A stretch of 64,000 bases of DNA, taken from the NCBI RefSeq assembly GCF_000208865.1, contig NC_018385.1, forward strand, positions 124,001-188,000. Reading direction: 5' to 3'. The translations under genes were made by a program, and so were the position numbers. Origin of the DNA: Neospora caninum Liverpool (Eukaryota; Apicomplexa; Conoidasida; Eucoccidiorida; Sarcocystidae). Numbering within the stretch: position 1 is the first letter of the stretch; each line of letters begins with the position of its first letter. Below are positions 1-16,309 of the stretch, piece after piece. The notes below the pieces were generated by a model, which was not told the origin of the DNA, did no database searches, and saw nothing but the letters and a program-made list of their open reading frames with translations.

Positions 1-3000
1 GGCCCAGCTTCTTCCGGTGCTCCTCGACGAGATGCGACCGCAGCCGATACAGCAGGTGGCGATGAAGCATCAGCTGCTGTTCCACTTCCGTCTCTCTCTC
101 GCGCTCACTGCATCGGTCCCCAGACAGTGAGGACTCGCGATCTTGGAGGGCTTCCTGCAGCGCATGCAGCCGGTCCAGTGTCCCGCTCTCAATGTCTCTC
201 AAACAGCTCTGTCGCTCCTCAGATTCGCCCCCACGCGCGTCCCGAAACTCCCGCCCCTCTCCCCTGTTCTCGCTGGGAGTTTCGCCATCTTCTTCACCCT
301 CTTCGCCGTTCTCAGCCGTGTCTTCTTTGTCGGCGTTCTCGGTCCCCGCAGCCTGCTTGGCTTGGCCACGTGGACCGGTTGCGCCTCCGCGCCTCTCACG
401 CATCTCTTTAATGTAAGCCAGCATGAGTTCTCGCTGCTGCAGGAAGAAACTGTCGATGCTTTGTTGCGCGGCCCCGTGCGCCTCGGCGAGCGCGTCAGGC
501 GCCGAACCGACCGGAAAGTCCGAGCCCAGCGGAGGATGCGGAAACCTCGCCGAGGGGCCAGAGTCGCGCCTCTCGAAAGGCCGCCGTCTCTCTGCATGCG
601 AGGAGACTCCTGTGATACCTGCCTGGTCCGCTGTTTCTCTGTGCGCGGTCTCACTGTCCTCGACGCCGGGGTCCGTGAGCGTCGGTCCCTCTGCCTGCGA
701 CGACGTCGGAGAGAGAAGGGAATCAAGAGGCGAAGTCGAGACAGCTGGAGCTTCCACGTCTGTCGGCGGGGCCGGGCTGTGGCGGTGTGCGCGCTCGTCG
801 CTCTCTCGCGCCGTGATCCCCAACACATGCAGAGGCAGGCGAGGCAGCGCGGGCCCCGAAGCGGCTGCCGCAGAAAAGGGGGGGAAAGGATGCATGCAGG
901 AGGGTTGAGGCACAGACGCGGCTGGGGAGGCGAAGGAAGGAGCGGGCCGAGCAAGCGGCGGGTCCTCGGCGCTCGGAAAGTGCGGAGGTCCTTCAAAGAT
1001 CAGACGCTCGACCTCGTGAGAGTCTGTCTTCTCCGTCGTCGTCGTGTCCTGCAGAGAGTTCGCGATCTGCTCAACCAGAGCCCTCTCCTGCAGCTGCAGC
1101 AGCGCCTGCTGGGCCTGGACGCGCGAAAGCTCCAGAGACAGCGCGTCGGCCTGGAGCGCGTTCGGCGTCGGCGAGAAGGGAGGAACGCCCGCGCGCTGGA
1201 AGAGAGAAGAGAAGAACGGAGCCAACTCCGCGGGCGTGGTGGGAAACGCAGAGGAGACCGCCATGGAAGAAGGAAGGGGGAAAGGGTAAGACGAGGAAGA
1301 AGAAGCGCCGGAAGCGTGGCTATTCCCTGGCGCTGGAAGAGGCGTCACCGCGGGAGAAAGAGAAGACGAATGCGGAGATGAAGCTTCTTGGAGGGACTGG
1401 GACGATCGCGGCAGAGGGGAAGATGTGGGGTTCTCTTTCGGAGCGACTTCTTTCTGAGACTCTGAAACCGCCGGGGACGAAGCGAACTCCTTCCGCGGAG
1501 TTTCCGCGACTTTCTTGCATGGCTCGCATCCGTTTCCACACGGATCGGCGTGCTTTCTCACTGGAGGACTCGCGACTTCCTTCTCCGGCTCCTCTTCTGG
1601 TTGCGTCGCCGCGCCACGGTCTTCCTCTCCTTCCCTCGCAGGTCTGCTCCTGTCCTTCTCGCCATCGATCGTCTTCGCCTCGACACCTTCTTCTCCTTTC
1701 GCCCCGAGGCCTTCTTCTCCTTTTGCCCCGAGGCCTTCTTCTCCTTTCGCCCCGAGGCCTTCTTCTCCTTTCGCCCCGAGGTTTTCTTCTTTTTTTGCCC
1801 AGAGCCCTTGTTCTTCTTTCGGCTCGACACCTTCTTCTCGTGCTTCGCTCACCGTCTGTCTCTCTGCGGAGCTCTCTTTTTCTGAGTAAAGGCGTTGCGA
1901 GTTGACCGCCGGAAACGCAGGAAAGACTTCTTGGTGGTCCCGAACCACGCGGGACAGCGCCTGGAGCTCTTTGAACGCCGTCTCCAAGTGGAGGTAGTCT
2001 CGTCGCCACGTTTCCGCGCTCCATCGCTTCTCTTGCTTCTGTGCATGCAAGTCCGCGTGCAGCGTCTCAATCGTCTCGAGAGCCACGGTGTGCCGCGACT
2101 GTAGGGCGTCTCTGTGTTCCTCGAGGACTTTGAGCGCCGCAGCCTTCTCGCTGAGCTGGAGATGGAGTCGCTTGTTCTTCTCGTGCGCGTCGTCCACGTC
2201 TCGCGTCAGAGAGACTAACTGCTCCTGCTTGTCTTGCAGCTGCTGAGTGTACAGAGCCACCGCCTCGTGAGTCATCGCCTTCAACAGCTGGACCCAGTTG
2301 CTCGGGAGACTCGTGTCTCTGTCGCGCTCACACTGCTCTCCAGGCTCCGCCGTCTCGGTCCCGTCCCCTTCTTTCGCCTGTGCGTCGATACATCCTAGTT
2401 CCCGGGCGAGGTCTTCTTCCTCGTGGGGTCGGGAGATGCGTTCTTCGCCTTGCTTCGCACACGCAATCTGGTCCAGGCACGCCCCGAAGGTCGACTCGAA
2501 CGTTTCTTCTCCCTCGGCTGCCTCTTTCTCGCGCTCGGCCCCAGACGAGGCCGAGGGAGACGCGCACGCCTGCGCGCGGTGACTCGCGCCTCGTCCCCGA
2601 TCGTCTTCGCTGTCGCGCCGCGTCGCCCGCGCGGTCGGACCCGCGAGGCTCTGGTGACGCCGCGCAGACCGCGGCACCGGAGGACGCCCAGAAGACGCCG
2701 AGCGCGTGGAGACAGGCATCCGCGCGGAGCTCGGGCCGCTGGGCGTGCGCGGGATCGAGTCGGCCAGTGCAGAACCCGGTCGAGACGTGTGGGCGATAAG
2801 AATGGTCTTCGCGCCGGAGATCTGCGCCCAAAGATCTTGAATGGCCGTCTGGTTCTCGGTGCACGGCCGGCGCAGCTGCAGCGTCAGAAACTTGGCGAGA
2901 TCCTGCCACAGCCGCTCGCGCCTCTGCAGCGTCCTGTTCGAAGTGTCGAGCGCTTGCAGGTGACCCTGAGCGCCCAAAGACAAAACGCACGCCGCAGCCG

Positions 3001-6000
3001 GGTTGGGAAGCCAACAAGAGAGGTGTACGCGTGTAAACCCCCTCGACCGAGAAATCCCCCCACAAAAGGTGCACATGCAAAACGTGAGAAGCTCGTTTGA
3101 GTCTCACAGCAGCCCCGCTGTTTTTTTCGCCTTGATGCGACGGCGACTTGTGTCGCTACGGGGGCCGCCAGCCACTCGGCCTTCGCTCTACGCCTCGACA
3201 CCCGTTTAGACAGCGTGTCGGTGTCTCCCCTCTCTGCGCGGGTTGTGTGCGTCTGTCCCTTTCGAACCTGTTTCCGCTTTTTGGCTTACGAGGATGGCAG
3301 AAAATTTCTTGTGTTGAGCCTCGTGAAGGAGAGAGGTCAAGCCGGCGAGTTCGTCTTGGAGACACTGCTCCTCGCGGTGTCGCGCCGCCAGCTGGTCCTC
3401 GGACACTTGGAGCAGGACGCGCTGGCGTCCGATGAGGCGGTAGAATTTGTTGCGCTCCTTGTCGATCTCCGCTCTCAGCGAGGTGTGCATCGTCTCGAGG
3501 GCTTCCCGCCCGAGCTGTTCCGCTCGCCGCTTCTCGTCCACACTCACCGCCACGGCGTCCTGGAGCCTCAACAGTTGCCGGCGGCTCTCGGCCAGTTGCA
3601 CGCGGTAGCGATAGAAGTCGCCGAGCATCTCCCAGAAGAGGCGCAAAAGTTGGTCCCTCGTGTCGATCGAGATTGCCAGTCTCTTCTCGCCGTCCAAGTC
3701 TTCCGAATCGCGCGTCGTGGTCCGGCCTTCGAGACCGTCTTTCTCCGCCTCCACGGTCCCGAGGGTCGAGAGGAGGTGAAGAAGCGTCGCGTCTCGCTGA
3801 GTCGTCTCTTCTTCCTCCACAACGAGGGCAGGAATCCAGAAGCGCAAGGCGCCTCCTTCCGAGACAGATGAAGCGCGGGGAGCCGAACCGTCGCCTCGAG
3901 CGCCTTCGCGCGACGCTCCGCGCGCGCCTTCGGCATCTCTCTCCGCGGAAGACGCAAGACGAGCGGCGCCTGCGCGAGAGTGCGACTCTTCCCCACTCTC
4001 GTGGCCCCGTTGGGTGTCGTCTCCAGCGATCCTCTCTCCGAAATCTTCCGCTGCAGCCGTCGTCGTCGTGGTTGCCGCCGATCCGCGCGTTTGCCTGCAC
4101 TCTTCTCTACCGCTCTCGCTTTCCGCCTTGTCCAAATCCCCGCGGCCTTCGCGGCTCCGCCAGGCCTGCCATGCCGCCTCCGCTGCGGCGCAGTCGGCCT
4201 CGAAGGCCTGACCCTGCTCTTTCCAGCGCAAAATGTGGTTCACTTTCCTCCGCAAATACTCGTTCGTTCGCCGAAGACGCACATTCTGCAACTTGGACCG
4301 CTTCAGTTCTTCTTCCAGAGCGAGTTCCTTCTCGACGTTTCCCCCGAGAAGCTCCCCGAGCAAGTCCCCGTTGCTGTCACACCCGTCGCGGCGCGAGGGA
4401 GTCTCTGCCTCCCGAGCTTCCGAGACGCCGAGTTCCGCGGCGTCCTCGTTTCGCCTCCCCGCCTCGCGCTCGGTTAAATCTGCCAAGTGGATCTTCCTCA
4501 GCAGCGCGAATTCCCGCTGTTTGTGCTGCATGCGCTCGAGATGAAGAAGGGACATGCCTTGCACGAGAGTCGCCAGCAGCGCCTTCTCGAGGTCTGTGCC
4601 GCCAGCCGCGGAACCGTCGCAGCGGCCGCAGGCTGAGGCAAACGCGAAGGGTGGGCAGCCCTTCGCGTCGTCCCCGAGACGCTGCTCTGCAGTTTTGAGG
4701 GCAGGCTGTGTAGGGAAGGTCCACCCGAGAGAGAACTCGAGAGCCTGAGCGAGATCGGCGGCGAACGACTGGTTGAGAGACTGCATTTTCTCAGCCACGC
4801 CGTCCCCGACGCTCGCAAACCGCAGCTGATCCACGGCCTTCAGGCCTGCGCTGCCTGTCGGGAAGAGGAGCCGCACGGGTTCTGGCCCGCCTCGCACTTT
4901 GGTCTCTTCTTGGGTCGTGGGGCCTTCGTCCGCTAGGTGCGGCGCGCCGCCCGAGCTGCGAGTCAGCGGAGACAGAAGAAAGAGGAGCGCTTCACGGAAC
5001 TGCGAGACTTGGCGCCAAGACGTCCAGCGACGGTCCGAGGCGAGACGCAGCGCGCGGCAGTCTTTCTGCAGATTGTGCACCGCCAGCTGCGTCTCCTTCA
5101 GGGTCTGGTCGCGGCACGCCAGGCGCTCGTCCATCAGCGCCTGGAGTTGCTGGACCTTCTCCAGAGCTAGAGCTGTCCTGTGCCCCGACTCTTTTGCTTC
5201 AGAGGCAGCGACGCCAGGCGAGCCCGGGTTGGGCGCTCGCCTCTTGGAGTCCTCGGAGGTGCTGTCCTTCGTGGCTTCGAGGGCCGCCCGCGAGCGTTCT
5301 CTCGAGTCCGCCGTGCCTCGGTCTTCTCGCTCCGTCTTCTCTCGAAGTTGGACAAAGTCGGCCTCTTCCCGCGCTCGAGTGTGCCGTCTCGGGTTCTCTT
5401 TGCTCGCCAGCTCAGCGCCCGTCAGGGGCGCCGAGATGACACTGATGTCCATGGCCACATCGTCCTCGAGTTGTTCGAGCCGGTCTTCCATTTTCCGTCG
5501 TTCCTTCTGGAGCGCCGCTGCATGCACGGCCTTCAACTCGAGAATCTCGACGGCGTGCTGCTCCTTCAGTCGCTGGACCTCCATCTCCCGCTCTTCCTTC
5601 TCGCGCTGCAGCAGCGAGTCGCCTTGGCGCTTCAGGGCCTTTATCTCCTCTTCATTGTGCGACAGCTGCGAGGCGAGAAGCGAGACTTGGTAGCGCAGAG
5701 CTTGCAGCAGCTTCTCGCCTTTGACTCGAAACGCAGAGGCTGACCGGTCGCCCCAGTCGATGCGGTCGAGGGGGAGCGCGAGACACGTCCCCAGCGACAG
5801 TTCCGCCCACGGAGCAAAGCGACGCGGCGACAGCGGCTGAGAAGGTGCGTGGCCTGCAGCAGACTGCGGCGCCGGCGATCCATGCGAAGTCGAGAGGCGC
5901 GGAGAAACGGGACAGCAACAGGGAGAGGGAGGCGACTTCAGATCTCGCGAAGAGCAGTCCTGGGGCTTCGCCTTGGCGCACCACCTGTCCTTCTCATCGC

Positions 6001-8266
6001 CGAAGAACGAGCCACACGAGGCCGAGCACGACGAGCAAGGTTTTGTGGATTTCGACGTTTCTCTCGGGGACGAATCTGGCGACAAATGCCGGCGTTTGTC
6101 CTTCCTCTCGCGTTCCTGGGGCTTCCAGTGGGGCGAACAGAAGCCAGATCTTCTGCCAGCTTTGCTCTGTTCCTCCTGGCCTCCACACTCGTCGTCGGCC
6201 GCCCTCCCGTCCCGTTTCTTCCGGGCTCTTCGCTGCTCGCAGCTACCTTCGGACGATCCCGAGGAGTCGGAGCCTTCTCCTGCACTCCTCTTTCTTGTCC
6301 TCCTGCCTCGTTTCTCACGTCTCTCCCTCTTGCCCTCTTTCTCCGCTCGCCCCGCCTCTCTTTGGGCATGCCGAGGCTGCGCTCCAGCAGAGGAAAACGA
6401 GCCGGCCGGAGACGCCAGCGAAGAGTCCTCGTTGGTTGGAGCGGCGTGTCCATTCGACCGCAAGATCAATCCCGCCGGAGGAACGTGGACGGAAGAAAAG
6501 TGTCTCCCTTTTCTCTCCGTTCCTTGCTCGTCGTCTGACGAGGAAGTCAAAGAGAGACACCGCAAGCGATGCTTCGCTTCTCGCGCTATCCCCTCTGCTT
6601 CCTGGAGATCTACAGAACGGAGTTCCGCAAACAGAGAAGATCTTCGGGCGCCTCTCGCAGGCGACCGTCGTCCTTCGTGCTTCGAGGCGCGCTCTTCCTC
6701 ATCTAGGGGCGGTCGGGAGGGACGTGCAGGAAAGGGAGTTGCCAAGGACACAGAACGGCGGATGGCTCTGCGAGAGGACGGCAAGAAAGACTCTGAAGTT
6801 TGCGTCTCCTCGCGTGCGAGGCCTTGACTGCTCCCTCCTTGTCGGTTCCAGAAATCTGGCAGCGCCCGGCTGTTCTCGTCTAAATAATCACTCAGTCTTT
6901 CCATATTCATCGCGAGAGAGCCTTTCGCGTTTGGTCTGCAGGCAGACACCTCTGAAATGTATCGAAAGTGCATTTGTTTTCTCTCGTCGTCCTCGCTCTT
7001 TCCTCTTCGCTTCGCAGAATCCAAACCTGCGAGCCTGCGTGTCTCGCCCTCTTCCAAGGCGTTCCAGTGGCCTGCATTCCCAGCGGGAGACGCCGTCGAC
7101 AGACCCGACTTCCTCGGGGTTGGTCGGGAGTCTCTTCCCTTTCTTCCTTTTTCTCTCGCGTCTTCGTCTCTCTCTCGTTGGTCGAGTCTTGCGTCCTCAG
7201 ACAGGAGACTTTCCTCTTCAGAGGATTGGTGCGAACGAGCAGAGTTTCTGGGTTTTCGGCGTTCGCCCTTTCCATCATTGTGCAACTGTTTCGTGTGTCC
7301 CTCCGAAGAAGAGAGGGGAGACGGCGAACTAAGAACCACGCTCCCTGCCTCGATCAGACAAGCTAGGGGTTCCTCACTGGACATAAAGCGCGTGACGCAC
7401 TCGTCCACAGGATGGGCCATCACGAACTCGCATGCATGGTCCTTGGCTAGCGTGTAAAGGAAAAATAAAACGACCAAGGCTTGGTAGCAGCCTGTGAGGC
7501 ATTCCTTGGCAATTCGGTCGCGCGCGAAGAACGCCGGCGGAATGTTTGCGTCTTTTAGCACTTTCTCAATCAAAGCCCAGTTGTGATCTTCCTCGCTGGA
7601 TGCCCGGGGAAAGGGGTGGAAAAAAGCGAGAGCCGATCCGGCGGAAGACGGTTTTGAGGCCCGAAAGATGTCGTGGTGTTTTTCCAAGAGACGCGGCCAG
7701 ACTAGTGCGAAGAGTTCCAGCAAAACCCCCCCTTCCTTGAGCGTCGAGAAAGACAAATTCTCGCGTCCAGTAACTTCTTCGGCCCAGGCCAGAACCTCTT
7801 TTTTCCCGATCTTTGGCAGAGAAGCGTTGAGTGGGGTGTGGGCTTCGCTGGTCGGTTCTTCCTGTCGCTTGGCGAGCCGAAGTGACGGGACGCTGTGTGT
7901 TTTCTCCGGTGTCGCTTCCGTCGATTTCGACTGCGACACAGGCGACACTCTTTCCGCCTCGGCGCGCTCCATGCGCGAGCTCGAGAGTTTTTCCCGTGGA
8001 AAAGAAGAAGAGATATCCCGGAAAAGTTGCGCAAAGTCCTCGAGCGACGGCAGCCCGTCGCTCTCATCGCCCTCCAAAAAGCCGGGACCGTGAGCGTCGA
8101 GCGCCGCTAAACCCGGAGGAGTGTTGCGTAGAACGGGATTGCGCGGCGACGCCCGAGAAGAACTTTCCGGAAAAGACGAAAAGGAAGAAGGACGGGTTGC
8201 CGACGGAGGGGTGGAGCGACAGGCGGCACTGCGCGAACCCGCTCGTGCCGGGTTCCGCGCCGCCAT
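1..8266 (-). CDS. Giant protein with CH-like N-terminal domain and coiled coils (3' end beyond window)
   Basis: Two exons are visible. Exon 1 is 8266-3290 (1659 codons). It ends at a strong donor, CTC|GTAAGCC. The intron is 3289-2966. Exon 2 starts at 2965 (gcgctcag|GGT) in the same phase and stays open to position 1, giving at least 2647 residues. Residues about 150-285 (from PKIGKKEVLAWAEEV to the stretch around KECLTGCYQALVVLF) look like a calponin-homology-type fold of the EB1/HOOK/NN-CH kind. That assignment rests on hydrophobic pattern and is tentative. Residues about 850-935 and much of exon 2 are heptad-rich, Glu/Lys/Gln/Leu-rich coiled coil, and the last visible residues are still coiled coil. 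Ser/Arg-rich linkers separate these parts. CH plus coiled-coil proteins usually bind microtubules or cargo adaptors, so a cytoskeletal role is an inference. The start ATG lies in a GCCGCC-ATGG-like context. The gene is in tandem with the glutamate dehydrogenase gene upstream. Confidence 0.8.
1686..1800. repeat. 24-bp tandem repeat inside the coiled-coil gene, in frame
   Basis: About four copies of a 24-bp unit of the form CCTTCTTCTCCTTTCGCCCCGAGG, then a degenerate copy with a T-run. On the coding (minus) strand each unit gives an 8-residue repeat of the form EEGLGAKG. The unit length is a multiple of three, so copy-number changes keep the frame. Confidence 0.85.
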
Positions 8267-11200
8267 GGTGTATTAGAGGGGATATTGCGGAAACTCTCCT
8301 GTACAGGCACTTGGCATGCTTAGACCCAACTAAACGGACGCACGAGAAACGAAAAGGGATCAGCAGAAAAGAAAGACGGCCATGAGTACAAACGGCGGGG
8401 AAAAACGAATCAAACGTGTTGGGGCTGAGTTCTCTCGATGGCAGCTTGGTTAGTTACTGAACAGCTGTTTCTGCGAGTGCTGCCGCGGAGGTCAGACCTT
8501 CCGATCGGCAGAGTGAGAGGCGAGACAAACAGGAGTCCGTAAGTCTCCCTGAGTCGGAATAAGAAAAAACGAAACTTAGGCGTATTGTTACGTGCTGGTA
8601 AGAAGACAGAAAACGCGAAGAGAGCACACGGAGAACTGGGAAATGAGCACGCAGGAATTGGGTTTACAGCTGCCGTGCAAGCGACAAGAATAGAACCGGA
8701 CAACTGCTGCAGTTGCGTGTGCCCGAGAAAATCCGTGCGGCAGTGGAAAAGTGTGAGATCAGAAAACTTTCTCCAGAAAAAACAAGATGGAGCAGAACAG
8801 CGAGTCTCGACCTTCCATGCGACGGGGCACAGCGACTCTCGCCTGGACTGCCGACCGATACTACCCCCCAGACCATCACCCGTGCCAAGAACTGCGGTTT
8901 GCATTAATCGAGTCGAAAGGGAACGACATGTCCAGTCCAGCAGGAAAAGGGAAAGCAAATGTGCCTTTAAGTTTACCACGCATAGAAGAAGAGGAAATGG
9001 GCAAGTGAGGAAGAGAGGAAAACGCAGCAGCTCGAGAGCATCTCGGAGGCCTAGTGTCTTCCTAGTCAGCTAGAGCCTCCCCCTCCCAAGACACGGGAGC
9101 ATGCGAACCCTCCGTCAGACAATGGGGGGAGTGCTTCTCGTCGTTTTGTGCAGCGTTTCTCCTGTCTCATTTTGGGTACCACGCTCGCTTGTCTCGGCAT
9201 TTGTATTTGCATAGCGTCAGTTGAAAGCACATTTAGACGGAGAGATTCTCTCGTACCCTGTAATGCAATGTCGAAAATCGTTCCCACTAGACACTGCCTG
9301 CAGCAGCGGTTCCCCCTCGAGCTCCGGAACCGTAGGCTTTGCAAGTTCGATGCAGTTCCCACGAATCGCTGCCGGTGAACATCCAAGAACTCAACGACCC
9401 TTTATAGGGAAGGGAGCAGTTTCTCGGTGTGTCCTCCGCGTGTCTTCAGAGAAGGGAAAACGTCAACTTTCTCAGTGGCCGAGGGCAATACCTGGTGTCG
9501 CCGGTGTGGTAACCAATCTTCCATGCGGACAAAGTCGCATGACAAACTCCCACAAACAAGGATAATATTGTCCACATCTTTCGGTTGTGTATAGGAGTTG
9601 GGGTGTACAGTGACGCAGTGACCATGAATCCTGCTCTTTCAGCCAATCGTGTGGGGTAGACTATTCATAGAAGCAGACGAGTCTCCGGCGCTGGTTTTCT
9701 GGTTATGGCTTTGAGTGCCAGTCCCTAGGAGGATGTAGGGCAAGAATGCTCGTTTACTTCTTTTACGTAGATTCACCTCGGTATCTAGCACAGTGACACG
9801 AGAAGCAGGTACTGATTACGTAGACCACAGGAACTGTATCCGTAGCAGGACTGCCGTGGGCAGTGGCACTACTACGAAACGGCTGCAGGGAAGTCTCCGT
9901 TCTGTCGCTGCCCAACGAGGCCTCTTACGTCCGGAAAATCAGTGGTAAGCCGTAGTCCAATTGAATTCCTGGCCTCTCGCTGCATTACATATCTCCACAC
10001 CAACATGCCACACGGCAGAGGCTCGCCGAACCGTCGGTGTCTCCGAAACTCAGGAACAATTGACGGTCCCTAAGCTTAAGCCGCCTCGACGCTCTTCCCA
10101 ATCGATGGGAACACATGGGGGATGAGAGAGAGAAGCACAATGTGCGGTGGCCTTTTTTTGGACGGTGCAGCATGAGCACCCAAGCAGAAATGCTACATCT
10201 GCGAATTTCCAAGTGAGACCAAAATTCGGTTCTTCGATGTAAGGATGGTTCCGTTTCCATTTAACTTAGTTGCCAGGGATGCTGTCAAAATGGCGTGGCG
10301 CGACCAATAAGCTAGCCGTCATGTTTCGCACGGGGGCTCAAGACCCGTGGAAATTCCCTCCACTTTGCTTGTAACTGAAGGAGAAATCAACGAAAGCAGT
10401 AGAAGAGTGTCTACCTTGCACACATGCTATTGGTAGTGGCTTGATACGACGTTTTTGAGCGAAAGACAGGGCCTGCGAAGGCATTGTATGTTTCCGTGTA
10501 TGTGGCCCGGCTGGTACCTCTAATTGCCAGTCGCTGATTCGCTAAATAAAGGGTTGCTGATTTCCCTCAAAGCAAGGCCTGGCTGGGAAGGCACCACGAC
10601 CCACCCCGCCAGATTTGCTCTAGCGATAGATCAGATATCGGTTCACAGGTTTCGGTGACACTATCGAATCTTATCCTCTCGTGTTCCCTCTAGACACGGA
10701 AATAACGACGGTGCTCCGAAAGGTGTCTCCGTTTATGCGGGAGGACAGCTCCTTCAGGCACTGTTTTGCGAGCAGTCCCGAACGGTTCGTTACGCTCAAA
10801 GCGTGTGCCTCATTTGGTCACTGGAGATATCCCCCTGGGCCAGCGAATATGTGCGCTGTGCGAGTTTCCCGCATCGTTGCAGGCACAGGGCACAGGCAAG
10901 GCACACGAGACACTTTTAATACACGCTCAGCCCCTCACGCTTTCCCTCGCAACGGCGGTACCTGGAGTCGACCCATCGGTAGCGACACTTTCGCCACCAC
11001 TGAGACGAAGATCAGGACTCACATAACTGTATTTCATCGCAACTGCAGACGAAGCGAGAACAAACCTACGAGGCTCCCAGGTTGGGCAACCAGGAAAAGT
11101 ACACAAGAGGCGTTGCCATCACAACACATGCAGATTAAATGAAGCAGCACTTCCTGTAGACGAGGCACGGAACGTGGGAAGCCCAGCTGCATTCCACTTT

Positions 11201-11372
11201 GCAGTCGTCACAACTTCACCTGGAAAAATGAAATGCTTCAAGCTATGAGTTGCTCTGGTCAGGCTACACCACATTTACGGCCACCAGCCAAAACGACAAG
11301 GGTAGTGCACAGCTCTGCAAACCGGCCGCGAAAAAAAGCCTAGTGTGTGCTGACAACAAAACAGGAAGTTTT
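8267..11372. other. Spacer between the coiled-coil gene start and the glutamate dehydrogenase 3' end
   Basis: Both flanking genes are read leftward. The stretch should therefore hold the promoter and 5' UTR of the coiled-coil gene near 8300-9000, and the 3' UTR of the dehydrogenase near 10700-11370. Base composition is close to balanced. Open frames are short (at most 189 codons), start with non-ATG codons or lie among many stops, and show no family resemblance. I see no RNA gene or repeat. Confidence 0.5.

Positions 11373-16309
<4,937 letters not shown>

Noticed and set aside
143..1381. 412-codon plus-strand ORF
   Set aside because: It is the antisense of the second exon of the coiled-coil gene; Arg-rich shadow composition with no independent support.
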